Of a stretch of 64,000 nt of DNA, positions 21,179 through 30,986 are shown one piece after another; positions within the stretch are counted from its first letter, which is position 1, and every line of letters starts with the position of its first letter. The translations under genes and the position numbers were made by a program. The stretch spans positions 558,001 through 622,000 of the forward strand of contig CAZZNY010000001.1 of assembly GCA_964655935.1 (NCBI GenBank), in the 5' to 3' direction. Origin of the DNA: CAZZNY01 sp964655935 (GTDB lineage Bacteria; Patescibacteriota; Gracilibacteria; BD1-5; UBA2023). The notes under the pieces are model-generated. The model searched no databases and was not told where the DNA came from. It saw nothing but the letters and a program-made list of their open reading frames with translations.

Positions 21179-22237
21179 TTATCAAATCCTATACTTATTC
21201 CTCGGTCTCCCCTCACCTAGCTTCACTTTCAGATATTTCGAGATTTCACACAGACAGTTTTCCACGGCCATTAAGTTCAGTCGTGGATTTTTTCTGTCTG
21301 AAAAAAGTACATCAGGATCGACTCAAATATCCGAAAATCCCCGTTCTTGTTTTTCTACGAGCCATAGAATCGCCTGTTCGTAAGAAAGCCCTCATCGATC
21401 GATAAATAACCTATCAATTCCGCGTTTACAGCCAGGTCCAGCGACCACATGAATCGATTCATCGTACAAATCTGGTCGCGCATATCAGAGATCGACTGCG
21501 ATCTGGTACGCGAGGAATTCTCAGAGTCCAGGAAGTGAACGAATGGATTCGTAAGTGTTTTTGGAGATTAAATACAATGACTGTCATTCTGAATGGAGCG
21601 GAGCGCAGTGAAGAATCCCTTGTAGACCACTTTTTTGCAAGGGATCCTTCGTTTCACTCAGGATAACAAAAGACTGAATATTTTTTACGACTCCTGGAAT
21701 CAATCCTGCAATATCTTCCAGTAATTTGCTCGTTCTCGCAATCTTATCTCACTCAATCTCATACTGCTCATATCCGGAAACCATGTAAGCGTTCGTGAAA
21801 ACCTTTTCGCCACTCATTTTCAGCATTCGAAGTTTTTTCTCGAATGTTTTTCTGTCAAAATTAGTAACTTCTTGCCATCAAACCGCATCACTCGTTATGG
21901 GCTTATTATAAAGACGATAGATGATGAGATTGAAAAGGAGATCCTCTAATTGTCATCCTGAATCCGCCGCGGCGGATGAACGAAGTATAAGGGATTCTTC
22001 GTTTCACTCAGAATGACAATCGATCGTATTGCTTCTATATTTTGGAATTAATTTTTCAATCACATACTTCGTCCCTGGATCGAGATCACGAAATACATTT
22101 GTGAATTTATATTCTCACAAAATCGCATCATCAGTCCAAGGCGGCGGTAATGTATCGATGTTTTTCTTTCGATAGATAGAGTGTCGTTCAGCGATATATT
22201 GCCAAAATATCTTCAGATTTTGTCCGTGAATTTTCAT
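21179..22237 (-). CDS. HMUDK_hel family protein (thymine-hypermodification-type helical domain) with two in-frame repeat insertions
   Basis: 352 aa. LPPPWTDDAILGEYKFTNVFRDLD, LLFNLIIYRLYN, FTNAYMVSGYEQYE and LPGLGEFLAYQIAVDLGY match, by eye, the helical domain found in 5-hmdU DNA kinase and alpha-glutamyl/putrescinyl-thymine pyrophosphorylase proteins, usually phage or DNA-modification linked. Between the first two blocks lies a 22-residue segment (CHSEGNEESLIL...) and before the last a similar one (VILSETKDPLQ...LHSEGQ); both are translations of family A palindromes. The palindromes contain TGA on the coding strand, tolerated only because TGA is Gly. The frame stays open throughout. Whether the protein works is unknown; no modification enzymes are nearby. 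Confidence 0.8.
21583..21667. repeat. Family A palindrome inside HMUDK_hel gene (second insertion)
   Basis: GTCATTCTGAATGGAGCGGAG at one end and TTCGTTTCACTCAGGATAAC at the other; inner AAGAATCCCTTG and CAAGGGATCCTTC pair. 85 nt as delimited here, so the true inserted length must differ slightly to keep phase. Encodes about 28 residues of the host gene. Confidence 0.85.
21952..22017. repeat. Family A palindrome inside HMUDK_hel gene (first insertion)
   Basis: From GTCATCCTGAATCCGCC to CTTCGTTTCACTCAGAATGAC, 66 nt, exactly 22 codons. It contains CCGCCGCGGCGG at its centre. It interrupts the HMUDK_hel domain between the FRDLDPG block and the LLFN block. Confidence 0.85.
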
Positions 22238-22305
22238 TGGGAAATTGATTATTTTAAATATAGATTACTTTCGGGGGATCCTGAAACGAGTTCAAGATCA
22301 CAGCG

Positions 22306-22350
22306 ATAAAAAACCGTCAGACTTTTTTTATTCATTTCCTGACGGTTTTC
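22306..22350. terminator. Bidirectional terminator
   Basis: AAAACCGTCAG and CTGACGGTTTT are complementary with an AT-rich 20-nt loop. It lies between the leftward 258-aa membrane protein gene, which it probably ends, and the start of HMUDK_hel. Confidence 0.75.
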
Positions 22351-22357
22351 AACTCTA

Positions 22358-23134
22358 TTATCACAAAATACCTTTCCAAATATGAGAAAGTGTGTCTCAG
22401 AAAAAATACCAGAATACGGAGATAATCATCATGCCGGCAATAACTATCAAAAACAGTCGAAGTTGCGAATGCGTCTGAGTAAGTTTTCTGTGATACAAGC
22501 GTAATAATGTATGATCATCTTTCGCATGACGAAGAGAAGACTCTCCTTGAGATGAAAGAACTGTACGAACGATAACAAAAAGTACGAGTGAGAGAAGGAG
22601 AATAAAAAAAGCTCTCAGAGAAAATGCTCGATCATCACTGATGACTTTAATAAAAAAACCAAGGCTCAGTGCTTCAAATCAATATAATATATATTTCATC
22701 GCCCGGGAATTTATACCGCTCGCACTAATTTTCTGAGAGATTTCAGTACGAATAGCCTGCATAAACTGATCTCTTCCATGTTCTGGAAGCGAAGACCAAT
22801 CACTCATGACACTTTCCACTGTTTTCATTTTTTCACGTCGTTTTTTCAAGAAAACTATCAAAAAATTACAAGCTATCGCAACTAAAAAAATTCCATGATA
22901 CACGAATGGAATTTTCAAAAATCAAAATGCAATATCCCCGATCAACAAGCAAAAAATTGCCAATAATCCCAAATACATCTTCGTAAATGATTTTCAAGAA
23001 TTATCCGCCGATTGAATCGTTTCAACTTTTTCATAAGCTCAAACAAGAAGTATCTTCAGATCTTTATCATACTCCGATAATTCTTCCGTTCCGAAAATAT
23101 TTCTCAGATCTCTATCGAGTTTATTATTATGCAT
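22358..23134 (-). CDS. Multi-pass membrane protein of unknown function (258 aa)
   Basis: Runs from ATG 23134 through several TGA (Gly) codons to TAA. A cytoplasmic N-terminus (about 1-45) is followed by two membrane segments (about 48-90), a basic loop KKRREKMK, a helical stretch, two segments near 170-205, and a last one (about 232-252). No enzyme motif is visible. It is downstream of gmk with a 38-nt gap and the same orientation, so possibly one transcript. Confidence 0.75.
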
Positions 23135-23172
23135 TTACGATGTAATAATATAATAATTCTTTGGGGACAAGA

Positions 23173-23763
23173 TTATTCTACCCCATTTTTTAGAAAAATT
23201 TCTTTCACTTCCTCAAAAACCTGCTCGGGAGTTTTATTCGTATCAATAATGTGATCGCAGAGAATTTTTGCTTTTTCTCGTTCTTTTTTTGCCGTCTGAA
23301 GTCGTCTTTGGATCTCTTCTTCGGATACTGATGAATCTCGTCTGATAATTCGAGCCCGTAGAATCTCATCTGATGCATCGAGAAAAATTATCAACAAACT
23401 GTCTTTTAAATGGGGGGATTTTTCATATATCATCTCAAGACCTTGGACATCTAATTCTTTCAGTGTATTTTTTCCAGATAAAATTCCATTCTCAATCACG
23501 TCGCTTTTTAGAGTTCCATAGTAGGCTACCTGATGAATTATTGCCCACTCCAGAAGCTTATCATCAGATATCATTTGTTCAAACTCTTGTCTGGAAATAA
23601 ACCAAGAATGAACTCCATTCACCTCCCCAACACGAAGATCTCGTGTCCTATATGGAAGTGGAAATAAAATATTCTTCCAGGTGTAATTTTTGATATTATC
23701 TAGGAGTATTCATTTCCCAGAACCACTCACTCACATGATAAAAATAAGTTTTCACTGTTGCAT
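23173..23763 (-). CDS. gmk: Guanylate kinase family protein
   Basis: Phosphorylates GMP to GDP. 196 aa, the usual length. The P-loop MGVSGSGKG (residues 10-18) uses TGA for its first and last Gly; a standard-code caller would start at residue 48 and lose the ATP site. PYRTRDLRVGEVNGVHSWFIS matches the GMP-binding segment (usually TTRxxRxGExxGxxYxFxS), with Pro-Tyr replacing the common Thr-Thr and Trp for Tyr. FLDASDEILRARI is the lid region. Kinase identity is good; small departures in the GMP site leave some doubt about exact specificity. Confidence 0.87.
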
Positions 23764-23780
23764 TATTTAAAAGAAAAAAA

Positions 23781-25583
23781 TTAAATTTTTCCGAGTTTTT
23801 TGGCAAGAATTTCAGTCTCATCTAATAATTCTTCGATGGATTGAATTCCATCCTCCCAAAATGCTCTGCTCGTAATATCAATTCCGAGTTTTGCAAAAGC
23901 ATTTTTCGGCGAATCAGAGAGTCAAACCGAGAGAAAATCTTTTACTTTCGTGATATATGATCTATCCTTTCTTATGTTTGTCTGAAGTGCTTTTGCTATT
24001 AACGCTCCGCTCGAATATGAGTATACGTAGAAGAAGTATCGAATATGCTGCCAGGTCATCCAGCCATTTTCTGATCCTGGAGTCCAGATTACATTTTCGC
24101 CGAGATAAGCTCTCATATGTTTTGAGAAAAGCACTCCGATTTCTTCTTTTGAAAGATATCATTTTACACGAAAATCCGCATGTAGCTCTTGTTCGAACCG
24201 ATATAGCGCTATCTGTCGCATGATGCTCTGAACATAATTACCAATACGTACGATATTAATTGCAAGGTGTCATTCATCATCGAGATTTTTCGCGATATCT
24301 TCGACTACAAAATCCTCCATAAAAATACTAGCAACTTCCGCAACAGACATTCCTACACCGCAATTCAGGGCGTTTTGAGAGCGAAAAAAGAGCGTCGAGT
24401 TAATTCCGTGACCGCACTCGTGAGCGATCGTAAGTACTTCTCGAAATTTGTCAGTGTGATTTAAGAAAATATAAATCGGTTCGTGTGGAAGACCTTCCGC
24501 CTGAAAAGCTCCACATCGCTTTGTAATAGCAGGATATACATCCATTTGTCCATTTTCGATGAATTTTTTTGCGATGGTTCCGAATTCTTCATCGAGTTCA
24601 GTGAGAACACGAATAACTCGATCTGCAGAATCTTCGTATGGATATATGCCGTCAAGGGATCCATATTGTCTTTGTCGTTCATAATATTGGATTTTTTCTT
24701 GTCCGAGTAATTGAGCTTTGAGACGATAAAAACGAGACGAAAGCGCATTCGCATCCGAAACTACCGATACGAGAGCATCTACTCCGGTCGTATCAATATC
24801 GTCACCGATATGTCGAGATATATCTGGACGATCAAATCCTCGAAGTTCATCTTCGACTTTTTTGTATCATAGAACCGCATTCATCTCAGCTTCGGCAATA
24901 TCCGCATGGCGCGAGTAAATACTGTCGAGCGCTGCCCAAGCCGCCACCCGAACACTCTCATCTTCATGAGAACAATATTGAATAAGTTGTGATTCGTTTC
25001 CAGTTATCTTTTTTCCATCAGGAAGCGTGATCTCTCGCGTTTCTTTTCCGATAATACCCGAGAGCATCTGCGTCCAGCTATCAAATGCCGTTTGCTGTTT
25101 AAGATTGACGATCTTTTCTTCCGCTTCTGAAAGCATGTATTTTGCCATTTGAAAAAGTCGTTCGAGAAAATGTCGATACTGAGCAAGTTCTGGATGAGTT
25201 AGAAATTTTGGCTGAAGTTCCACGGATATCTTCCCTATTCTCTGTTCAAAAAACTGAATCTCATTACGAATCTGGTTTGCGATTTCCTGAGCTTGGTTCA
25301 TTTTCGCTTTCAGAACAGGACTATTTTGGTCTTGGCTAGTACGAAGAAAGAAATAATACCATTCCGTCATATTCAATCCATAATATCGCTTCCAGTGTTC
25401 ATAATCAGCAAGTGCTAAGGCAAGAATCCTTGGATCTAACAAAAAATCCTCTCGAGATTTCCATTTTTCACAAAATTCTTTTGTTACTCATATCGCCTTC
25501 TCTCGAACTTCAAAAATTCTCGGATCATTATCCGATGAAAAAAGTGGTGTAAGATCCCATGTTGTGGGAAATTTATTATTCAT
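23781..25583 (-). CDS. pepF: Oligoendopeptidase F family metallopeptidase (M3)
   Basis: Cytoplasmic zinc peptidase degrading oligopeptides. 600 aa, a typical length. The active site TIAHECGHGINSTLF lies near residue 383-397 (HExxH). The N-terminal WDLTPLFSSDNDPR is a hallmark of the PepF/M3B group. At least five TGA codons are read as Gly. The ATG at 25583 gives MNNKFPTTWDL. It lies 17 nt upstream of gmk in the same direction. It would supply amino acids to a scavenging cell (inference). Confidence 0.94.
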
Positions 25584-25652
25584 TCTTATCTAAAATAAAT
25601 CTATTAAAAACAGCCCAAAGTATATAAGAAAAATCTGGACTGTAAAGAAGTT

Positions 25653-26075
25653 TTAAGTACATATATATTTTCGAGCAAGTTCCAGTGCTGGAGGGTTTAT
25701 AAAATTCTCTGGAATCTCATCAATATCACACCATTTCCACTCACTGAATTTTTCTGGTTCCATAAGTCGCGGCTCTTCATTTGTTTCACAGATAAATATG
25801 GAGAGGAGATTATCACCTGTAGCCCCAGTTACATTTCCGAGATATTCTACTATTCAAAGATCTGTAATTCCCACTTCTTCCAAAACTTCTCTACGTACAC
25901 TTTCTTCGAATGTTTCATAGATCTCACATTTTCCACCTGGCGTCGTCCAGAGAGATCATGACGAATAATGTCGATGTCAGATAAGAATATTGTTTCATCG
26001 AACAATAAAAGGTGCCACACAGCGAAATTTGCCGCTCACCGTCGCAAGAATCTCAGAAAGATTAATACTTTTCAT
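25653..26075 (-). CDS. Nudix hydrolase (140 aa)
   Basis: The Nudix box from GGKCEIYETFEESVRREVLEEVG (residues 47-69; second Gly starts Gx5Ex7REUxEExGU) is complete, so catalysis of nucleoside-diphosphate-X hydrolysis is expected. Several TGA codons are read as Gly before the box (VRGNN, IGHRH, SSGSL). C-terminal WKWCDIDEIPENF is the usual Nudix closing helix region. Substrate not predictable. Its start overlaps the end of the Nif3-like gene by 14 nt, so they are likely translated together. Confidence 0.9.
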
Positions 26076-26829
26076 CAATAAAAATTGTTTCAAGATTAAA
26101 CTTCTCCTCTAAATACTTTCCAACCGCTTTAACTCAAAAAGTCTCTGTCTCATAATGTCATCCGAAAATTACCGATTGTCCAAGCTCTTTTCCTATAATC
26201 CTCGAATAATGTGGTCATTCTCCGGTCAAAAATACATCATAGCCAAATTCTTTCGCATCGGTAATATTATCACCAGCTCCACCACTGATCGCACAGAAAC
26301 TCGAAATAATTTCTTTGTTTCAAAAATTATAGATTTCAGGAATGATTTTTATCGCTTGGCAAAAATCTCTTAATCGATCAAATGATATTTTTTCTTCAAA
26401 ACGAATCCCAAAACCAATTGTTTCCCCATGGTACAATCCGAATTTTTCAAGTGAATAATCTTTGATATTAAAATAGCTTGCGAATGCGCGAACGAGCTCG
26501 ATATTGTTTCCTACCTCTGGGTGTGCATCAAGCGGCAAATGAACGCCGTAAAAAGCTATATCCGATCGAATAAGTCGAGATACCCTCTCATACAAAAGTC
26601 CTGTCATCACTCGTTCATTTCCCCAGTACAGTCCATGATGGGTAATCAGTAAATCCACTTTTTCTTCGATCGCACGATCAAAAATATAAGTGGTCGCATC
26701 CACCGCAAAACCAACTTTCTTGATTTCGGTTTTCTCACTATCCACCTGCAAGCCATTCTTGCTTCCATCTGTATAAGCTGATACATTCAAATACATATCA
26801 AGATGTGCGATGAGATCTTTCTTGAGCAT
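26062..26829 (-). CDS. Nif3-like dinuclear metal center (DUF34) protein
   Basis: 255 aa. Metal ligands typical of the family appear as LLITHHGLYWG (about residues 60-70), YGVHLPLDAHPEVGNN (about 95-110) and C-terminal FLTGEGPHYSR with VIFGGHYETE. Sometimes annotated as GTP cyclohydrolase I type 2, but the cellular role of DUF34 proteins is still unclear. Three TGA codons are read as Gly in the last third, restoring the final two metal motifs. Complete from ATG 26829 to TAA. Confidence 0.92.
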
Positions 26830-26934
26830 AAATCTTGGACTTAGAAATATTGTGGAGGATTATAATGAGTTTTTAGGTTTTTCAAAATTCAAGAAAAGTT
26901 TGTGAAATAGACATATTATTATCGCAAATATCAC

Positions 26935-26969
26935 AAAAAAGAATTAGCATAAAAACTAATTCTTTTTTT
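26935..26969 (-). terminator. Terminator after bactofilin-like gene
   Basis: AAAGAATTAG and CTAATTCTTT form a hairpin with A and T tracts on either side, 16 nt beyond the stop of the leftward gene at 26985. Confidence 0.8.
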
Positions 26970-26984
26970 ATTATAAATATCTAT

Positions 26985-28172
26985 TTATTCTTCACTACCA
27001 GAATATTTTTTAGCGATAAGCAACAATAGAGCTCAAAATACAAACAACGCTGCAATAAAATCAATTCCACTTAAAATTCCGATTATTACCGAAAGACCGA
27101 TAATAACTCCAAGTTTTTTCCATGCATTTCCCTGTGGTAAATATTTTCCGATAATAAGAGAGGAAAATACAGTAACTACGAGAAGCTTCGCAAAAACAAA
27201 ACTAAATATATACATTGCTAACGTGAAAAATCAGAGAGGAATTCCTATGACAGTAACAAAACATAAAATCATCACAAATGGCACAAGAATACAATACAGA
27301 ATACCAAAAAGAAAACTTTTTCCTGGTTTATTACGAAGTATCTCTGCAGCTTGTCAGATAAAATTCGGAAACAACCAAAGAGCCAGAAGACTTCCTATGA
27401 TTGCCAAAAATAGAATTCTAAAAACAACAAAAGTAGTGATAATTCCTAAAAAATTATTTTTCATTTCCTTGTTTTTATTCCATTCTGGAAGTGTTATTTT
27501 TGTATATTCCACTTTTCCACTTGCGAGTTTATCGAGGGCGGGAATTCGGCTTTGTGCTGAATAGGTAAGTTTTCCGAGGATTTTTGCATTTGGCCCGACC
27601 GTTACGACTCATTTATCACCTCCGAGCAAAAGATTTACATCTTTTTCAAAAACACCATTAAGTGATATTTTTTCACCTTCTATATTTGCTTTTCCTTTTA
27701 CTACTCCATCAATCACAATATCACCACCTGCTACTGCTAAATCTTTACCAATAATTACTATATCCTTAATACGAATCGATCATCCGGCCATCATAACATC
27801 TCCTGACGCTGTATTCTCGAGAGAAAGGCTTCCTCCAGCGATTTTCGCATCTCCGATGATTTTCCCGAGGACTCGGATAGTTCCACCTGCGAGAAATGCA
27901 TCGTTCCCGAGCGTTCCGTTCGTCTCTATATTTCCACCAGCTATAAATGCATTATCAGATACATCTCCTTTGACACGAAGTTCTCCACCTGCAAGATACA
28001 GGTCACCCTTCACGTCTCCAGACAGCTCGACATTTCCACCTCAGATATATGCGTTATCTTCGATAGGTTTTTCTATACGAAGCTGGTCTTCACCAGATAT
28101 CGTTACATATGCAAAAGATACGCTCGGAATGAGCGAAAACAATGCGAAAAACAAAATAAAATATTTTTTCAT
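26985..28172 (-). CDS. Polymer-forming (bactofilin-like) secreted/membrane protein
   Basis: 395 aa. A cleavable-looking signal peptide (MKKYFILFFALFSLIPSVSFA) is followed by a right-handed beta-helix-like domain made of short repeats of the AFIAGG/DLYLAGG/VMMAGG type (about residues 30-200). Four or more membrane segments fill the C-terminal half (about 235-385). Such proteins (DUF583/bactofilin-like with membrane tail) are thought to make surface or periplasmic scaffolds. Six or more TGA codons are read as Gly. Transcribed leftward with its own terminator, divergent from the sigma factor gene 137 nt away. Confidence 0.87.
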
Positions 28173-28308
28173 ATATAAAAAGAAATAAAAATAAACTACA
28201 AATACTTTGACGATCTTTTAGAAAAATAGTTTCAAAAAATGTGAAAATGAAACTTTTTTCATATAATCACATCTAAGAGTATAAGAAATATATTATCACT
28301 ATTTTCCA

Positions 28309-28845
28309 GTGACCGAAGATATCATATTAGTAAATCAAGCGCAAAATTGAGACAAACGAGCGCTTGAAGAATTAATTCGCAAACACTTGCAGGATATTTT
28401 TTCTGTATGCTATCGGGTCTGCCAGGATGAATCAAATGCATATGATATTACTCAAAATGTCTGTATAAAAATAATTACCGGACTTTCAAAATTTAAAAAA
28501 GAAGCTTCATTTAAAACTTGGATATATAGAATCGCTTACAATGAAGCGCTCGACCACCTAAGAAAACAAAAATATCATGAAGATATCACGAACATCGAAA
28601 ACATCATCGGGACAATCGACTCAGTGGATATAGACGAAGAATATCGAAGCAAAGCCATTTGATGAGCCCTGAAAGAATTACCAGAACTCGATCGTAGCCT
28701 CATACTTTTCTTCTACTTTGATGAGCTAAAAATAAGTCAGATATCAGAAATTACCCATCTAAATGAAAATACTATCAAAACTCGTCTCTCTCGTGCCAAA
28801 AAACTTTTATCCGTAAAACTCGCACCCTTATGAATACACTACTAA
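28309..28845 (+). CDS. ECF-type RNA polymerase sigma factor
   Basis: 178 aa. Region 2 is seen in LQDIFSVCYRVCQDESNAYDITQNV and ASFKTWIYRIAYNEALDHLRK (-10 recognition helix); region 4 is LKELPELDRSLILFFYFDELKISQISEI followed by NTIKTRLSRAKKLL (-35 helix). Four TGA codons are read as Gly, including a GG pair linking regions 2 and 4. A GTG at 28309 is the only good start. The 3' end overlaps the next membrane gene by 16 nt, the classic layout for a sigma factor and its anti-sigma. Confidence 0.92.
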
Positions 28846-29186
28846 AAAAACACTATTCCGATCCACAAGTACATGCTGATAAGATTATGAAACATATTCT
28901 TCCTTTTATTTCTGAATATAAGCAGGTAAAAGACTGGAAACATCTTTTCATACTTATCCCCCTAGTTGTTCTTGCTATTGTTTTTGTACAATATTTTATC
29001 GATTTTAATCTGCATTTTTCAGAGCTTGCAATATCAAATCTATTTTTACTCAATCCTATTATCCTAATACTCTGAAGTATCGTAATGGCTATTCTAACAT
29101 TTATTATAAAATTCTATCCGCTTCTTCTTCTGTCATCCATGTTTGTTTCTATTATTCATATTCCATTGATGCGAACAAAAACGTAA
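28830..29186 (+). CDS. Small membrane protein, possible anti-sigma factor
   Basis: 118 aa with a cytoplasmic N-terminus of about 42 residues and three hydrophobic segments (about 44-62, 70-88 and 92-112). It overlaps the sigma gene by 16 nt. Anti-sigma function is inferred from position and topology; no ZAS zinc motif (HxxxCxxC) is present. One TGA is read as Gly (LIL-G-SIV). A terminator follows 19 nt after the stop. Confidence 0.8.
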
Positions 29187-29204
29187 TGTAGCGATATAAG
29201 AATC

Positions 29205-29234
29205 AAAAAATCCGAGAAATCTCGGATTTTTTTT
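29205..29234 (+). terminator. Terminator of sigma factor operon
   Basis: AAATCCGAG / CTCGGATTT hairpin followed by eight T. Confidence 0.9.
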
Positions 29235-29244
29235 ACTATTTATT

Positions 29245-29346
29245 TGGTGCTCCCGGATGGGACTCGAATGCTCTCCGCCGCATTCGGCTCTCTCACTGAA
29301 AATGCCAAATCATTGGCATTTTCCGGGCGTTCGATTCTCATCCCAT
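29245..29346. other. tRNA-3'-end-like structured element
   Basis: ATGGGA and TCCCAT could close a stem around two perfect hairpins: CGAATGC/GCATTCG (29265-29286) and AAAATGCCAA/TTGGCATTTT (29299-29322). Its left end TTTGGTGCT...ATGGGACTCGAA copies the 3' end of the adjacent tRNA-Leu gene (29395-29420) apart from the acceptor bases. I cannot fold a complete tRNA on either strand. Could be a tRNA pseudogene, a remnant attachment site or a small structured RNA. Confidence 0.5.
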
Positions 29347-29396
29347 TAAAACAAAAAACCTCCACTTTCGTGAAGGCTTCTTGATTTATCTTTATT

Positions 29397-29481
29397 TGGT
29401 GCTGAGGATGGGACTCGAACCCACACATCTTGCGACATACGCACCTCAAGCGTACGTGTATACCAATTCCACCACCCCAGC
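29397..29481 (-). tRNA. tRNA-Leu (GAG)
   Basis: Reads GCTGGGGTGGTGG at the 5' end and closes with CCTCAGCACCA; CCA is encoded. The anticodon stem TACGC/GCGTA holds loop TTGAGGT, anticodon GAG, for CTC codons. A long variable arm and T-loop TTCGAGT are as expected for Leu. Confidence 0.92.
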
Positions 29482-29516
29482 ACGGAATGAATGACTCTGA
29501 TTCTATGAGGTATTCC

Positions 29517-29546
29517 TTAATTCTTAATTCTTAATTCTTAATTCTA
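29517..29546. repeat. Tandem heptamer TTAATTC array
   Basis: Four near-perfect copies of TTAATTC between the two tRNA genes. The same array occurs at 44349-44379, 58430-58449 and 63130-63153. Confidence 0.85.
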
Positions 29547-29555
29547 AGAACCAAG

Positions 29556-29632
29556 TGGTGCCCCCTGCAGGAGTCGAACCTACAACCAGCGGCTTCGAAG
29601 ACCGTTACTCTATCCAGTTGAGCTAAGGAGGC
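29556..29632 (-). tRNA. tRNA-Arg (UCG)
   Basis: Acceptor GCCTCCT pairs with AGGGGGC with one wobble; CCA is encoded. The anticodon loop CTTCGAA gives UCG, reading CGA, by far the favoured Arg codon in this window. The D-arm (GCTCAACTGGATAGAGT) and T-arm (TAGGTTCGACTCCTG) are regular. Confidence 0.92.
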
Positions 29633-29751
29633 ATATCAAGGTCGCACTTTTTACGGTGCGACCCCTATTGTATCGAAATTTTTTCTATCGCAAATTTTTT
29701 TTATATTTTTTCTTCTATCAGTCTATATAAGCCAAAGTTCTTCTTTTAAAA

Positions 29752-30747
29752 TTATTTTTTTACATTAGTTGTAACTCCGAACCACTGCTGTACGTCATAG
29801 AGGAATGGTGCCGCTAGGAAGATTGATGAATACGTACCGAATATAGTACCGTAGATAAGTGCAAGAACGAATCATTTAATGCTCTGTGGCCCAAAGAAGA
29901 ACATCGCAAGAAGAACGAGGGCTACAGTCAATGACGTATAGAGCGATCGATGAATAGTTTCTTTAAGGGAAGTATTTACGAGTGCACCGAAGTCATATTT
30001 TTTATTCTGATTGATTCGAAGATTGAGTCGGATTCGATCCATGATAACGATCGTGTCAGAGACAGAATAACCAAGAACCGTAAGCATCGCGGTAATAAAA
30101 AACGTGTCGATTTTAAATTCTGGAAAGAAAAATGAAGTCATAAGATAAAAACCAAATGCTACGAGCACGTCGTGTAAAAGACAGAAAGCCACAACTGATG
30201 CAAAAGACATACCACTTACACCACCGATAGATCCTCGGAAAGCCCATGCAATATAAAGTGAAATACAGATGACTACGAGTGCGAGAGTAACATATGCTGT
30301 TTGTTTGATATAATCACCGAAAGCTTCACCAATATTTACATATCGAAGATTCACTATTTTAGAAGTAGTGAGTTTTGCAAACTGAGCTTCAAGTCCACTT
30401 CGGAACTCTACTTTCAGTTTTTCGAGTTTTTTCTCATCTTCCGCTTTTACTCGATTAAAACCAGCCTCGACGATAAGCTTATCTTCACCAGCGATTTTAT
30501 ACACATTCGTATTGTTAATCATTTCTCGTCCATCAAGCTTGATCTGGGTTTTTACTTTTTCGACGATTGGAGAAATAACTTGTTTGACATCGATCTTATT
30601 TGTAAAGCTATATTCAGCCTGAACTCATCCGGTCATATCAATACCAAGATTGAGCTGAAATGTAAATGCTGCGATCACCGCAAATACCATAAGTGCAACA
30701 CCAATAACATAGAAAATGGCTCGCTGTTTGATATAATCGAAATTCAT
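29752..30747 (-). CDS. secF: Protein translocase subunit SecF
   Basis: Proton-driven accessory of the Sec translocon. 331 aa. An N-terminal membrane segment (about 12-30) is followed by LGIDMTGGVQAEY (the conserved Gly pair with one TGA), then a periplasmic domain and five C-terminal segments with VLGYSVSDTIVIMDRIR and LHDVLVAFGFY, diagnostic for SecF. Two TGA codons are read as Gly. secD is not next to it, although SecDF usually act together; it may lie elsewhere. Confidence 0.94.
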
Positions 30748-30886
30748 AATATAAAAGTAATGATTTAAATCCTGCATATTTATAGGAAAAAAGTCTCGAA
30801 AGTCAAAACAAATACACGAAATCAGTTGCGAAATTTCATAAAATGCTGTATAATGACCGAAATAAACAGAATAAAATCGATTTTTT

Positions 30887-30986
30887 NNNNNNNNNNNNNN
30901 NNNNNNNNNNNNNNNNNNNNNNNNNNNNNNNNNNNNNNNNNNNNNNNNNNNNNNNNNNNNNNNNNNNNNNNNNNNNNNNNNNNNNN
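30887..30986. other. Assembly gap (100 N)
   Basis: Exactly 100 N, the standard placeholder for unknown length. It interrupts a coding region and hides the 5' part of the TraC-like gene. A promoter-like TTGCGA-17-TATAAT lies just before it (about 30830-30857). Confidence 0.99.

Noticed and set aside
21178..22260. Region between the 599-aa gene and the terminator as non-coding
   Set aside because: Under the recoded table the minus strand is one 352-aa frame with clear domain blocks.
29245..29346. tRNA-Gly(UCA) that would decode UGA
   Set aside because: I could not fold an anticodon arm with UCA on either strand; no such tRNA seen in the window.
29500..29550. CRISPR array from TTAATTC or other short tandem repeats
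   Set aside because: Units are contiguous 7-mers with no spacers; the dispersed palindromes are not clustered.
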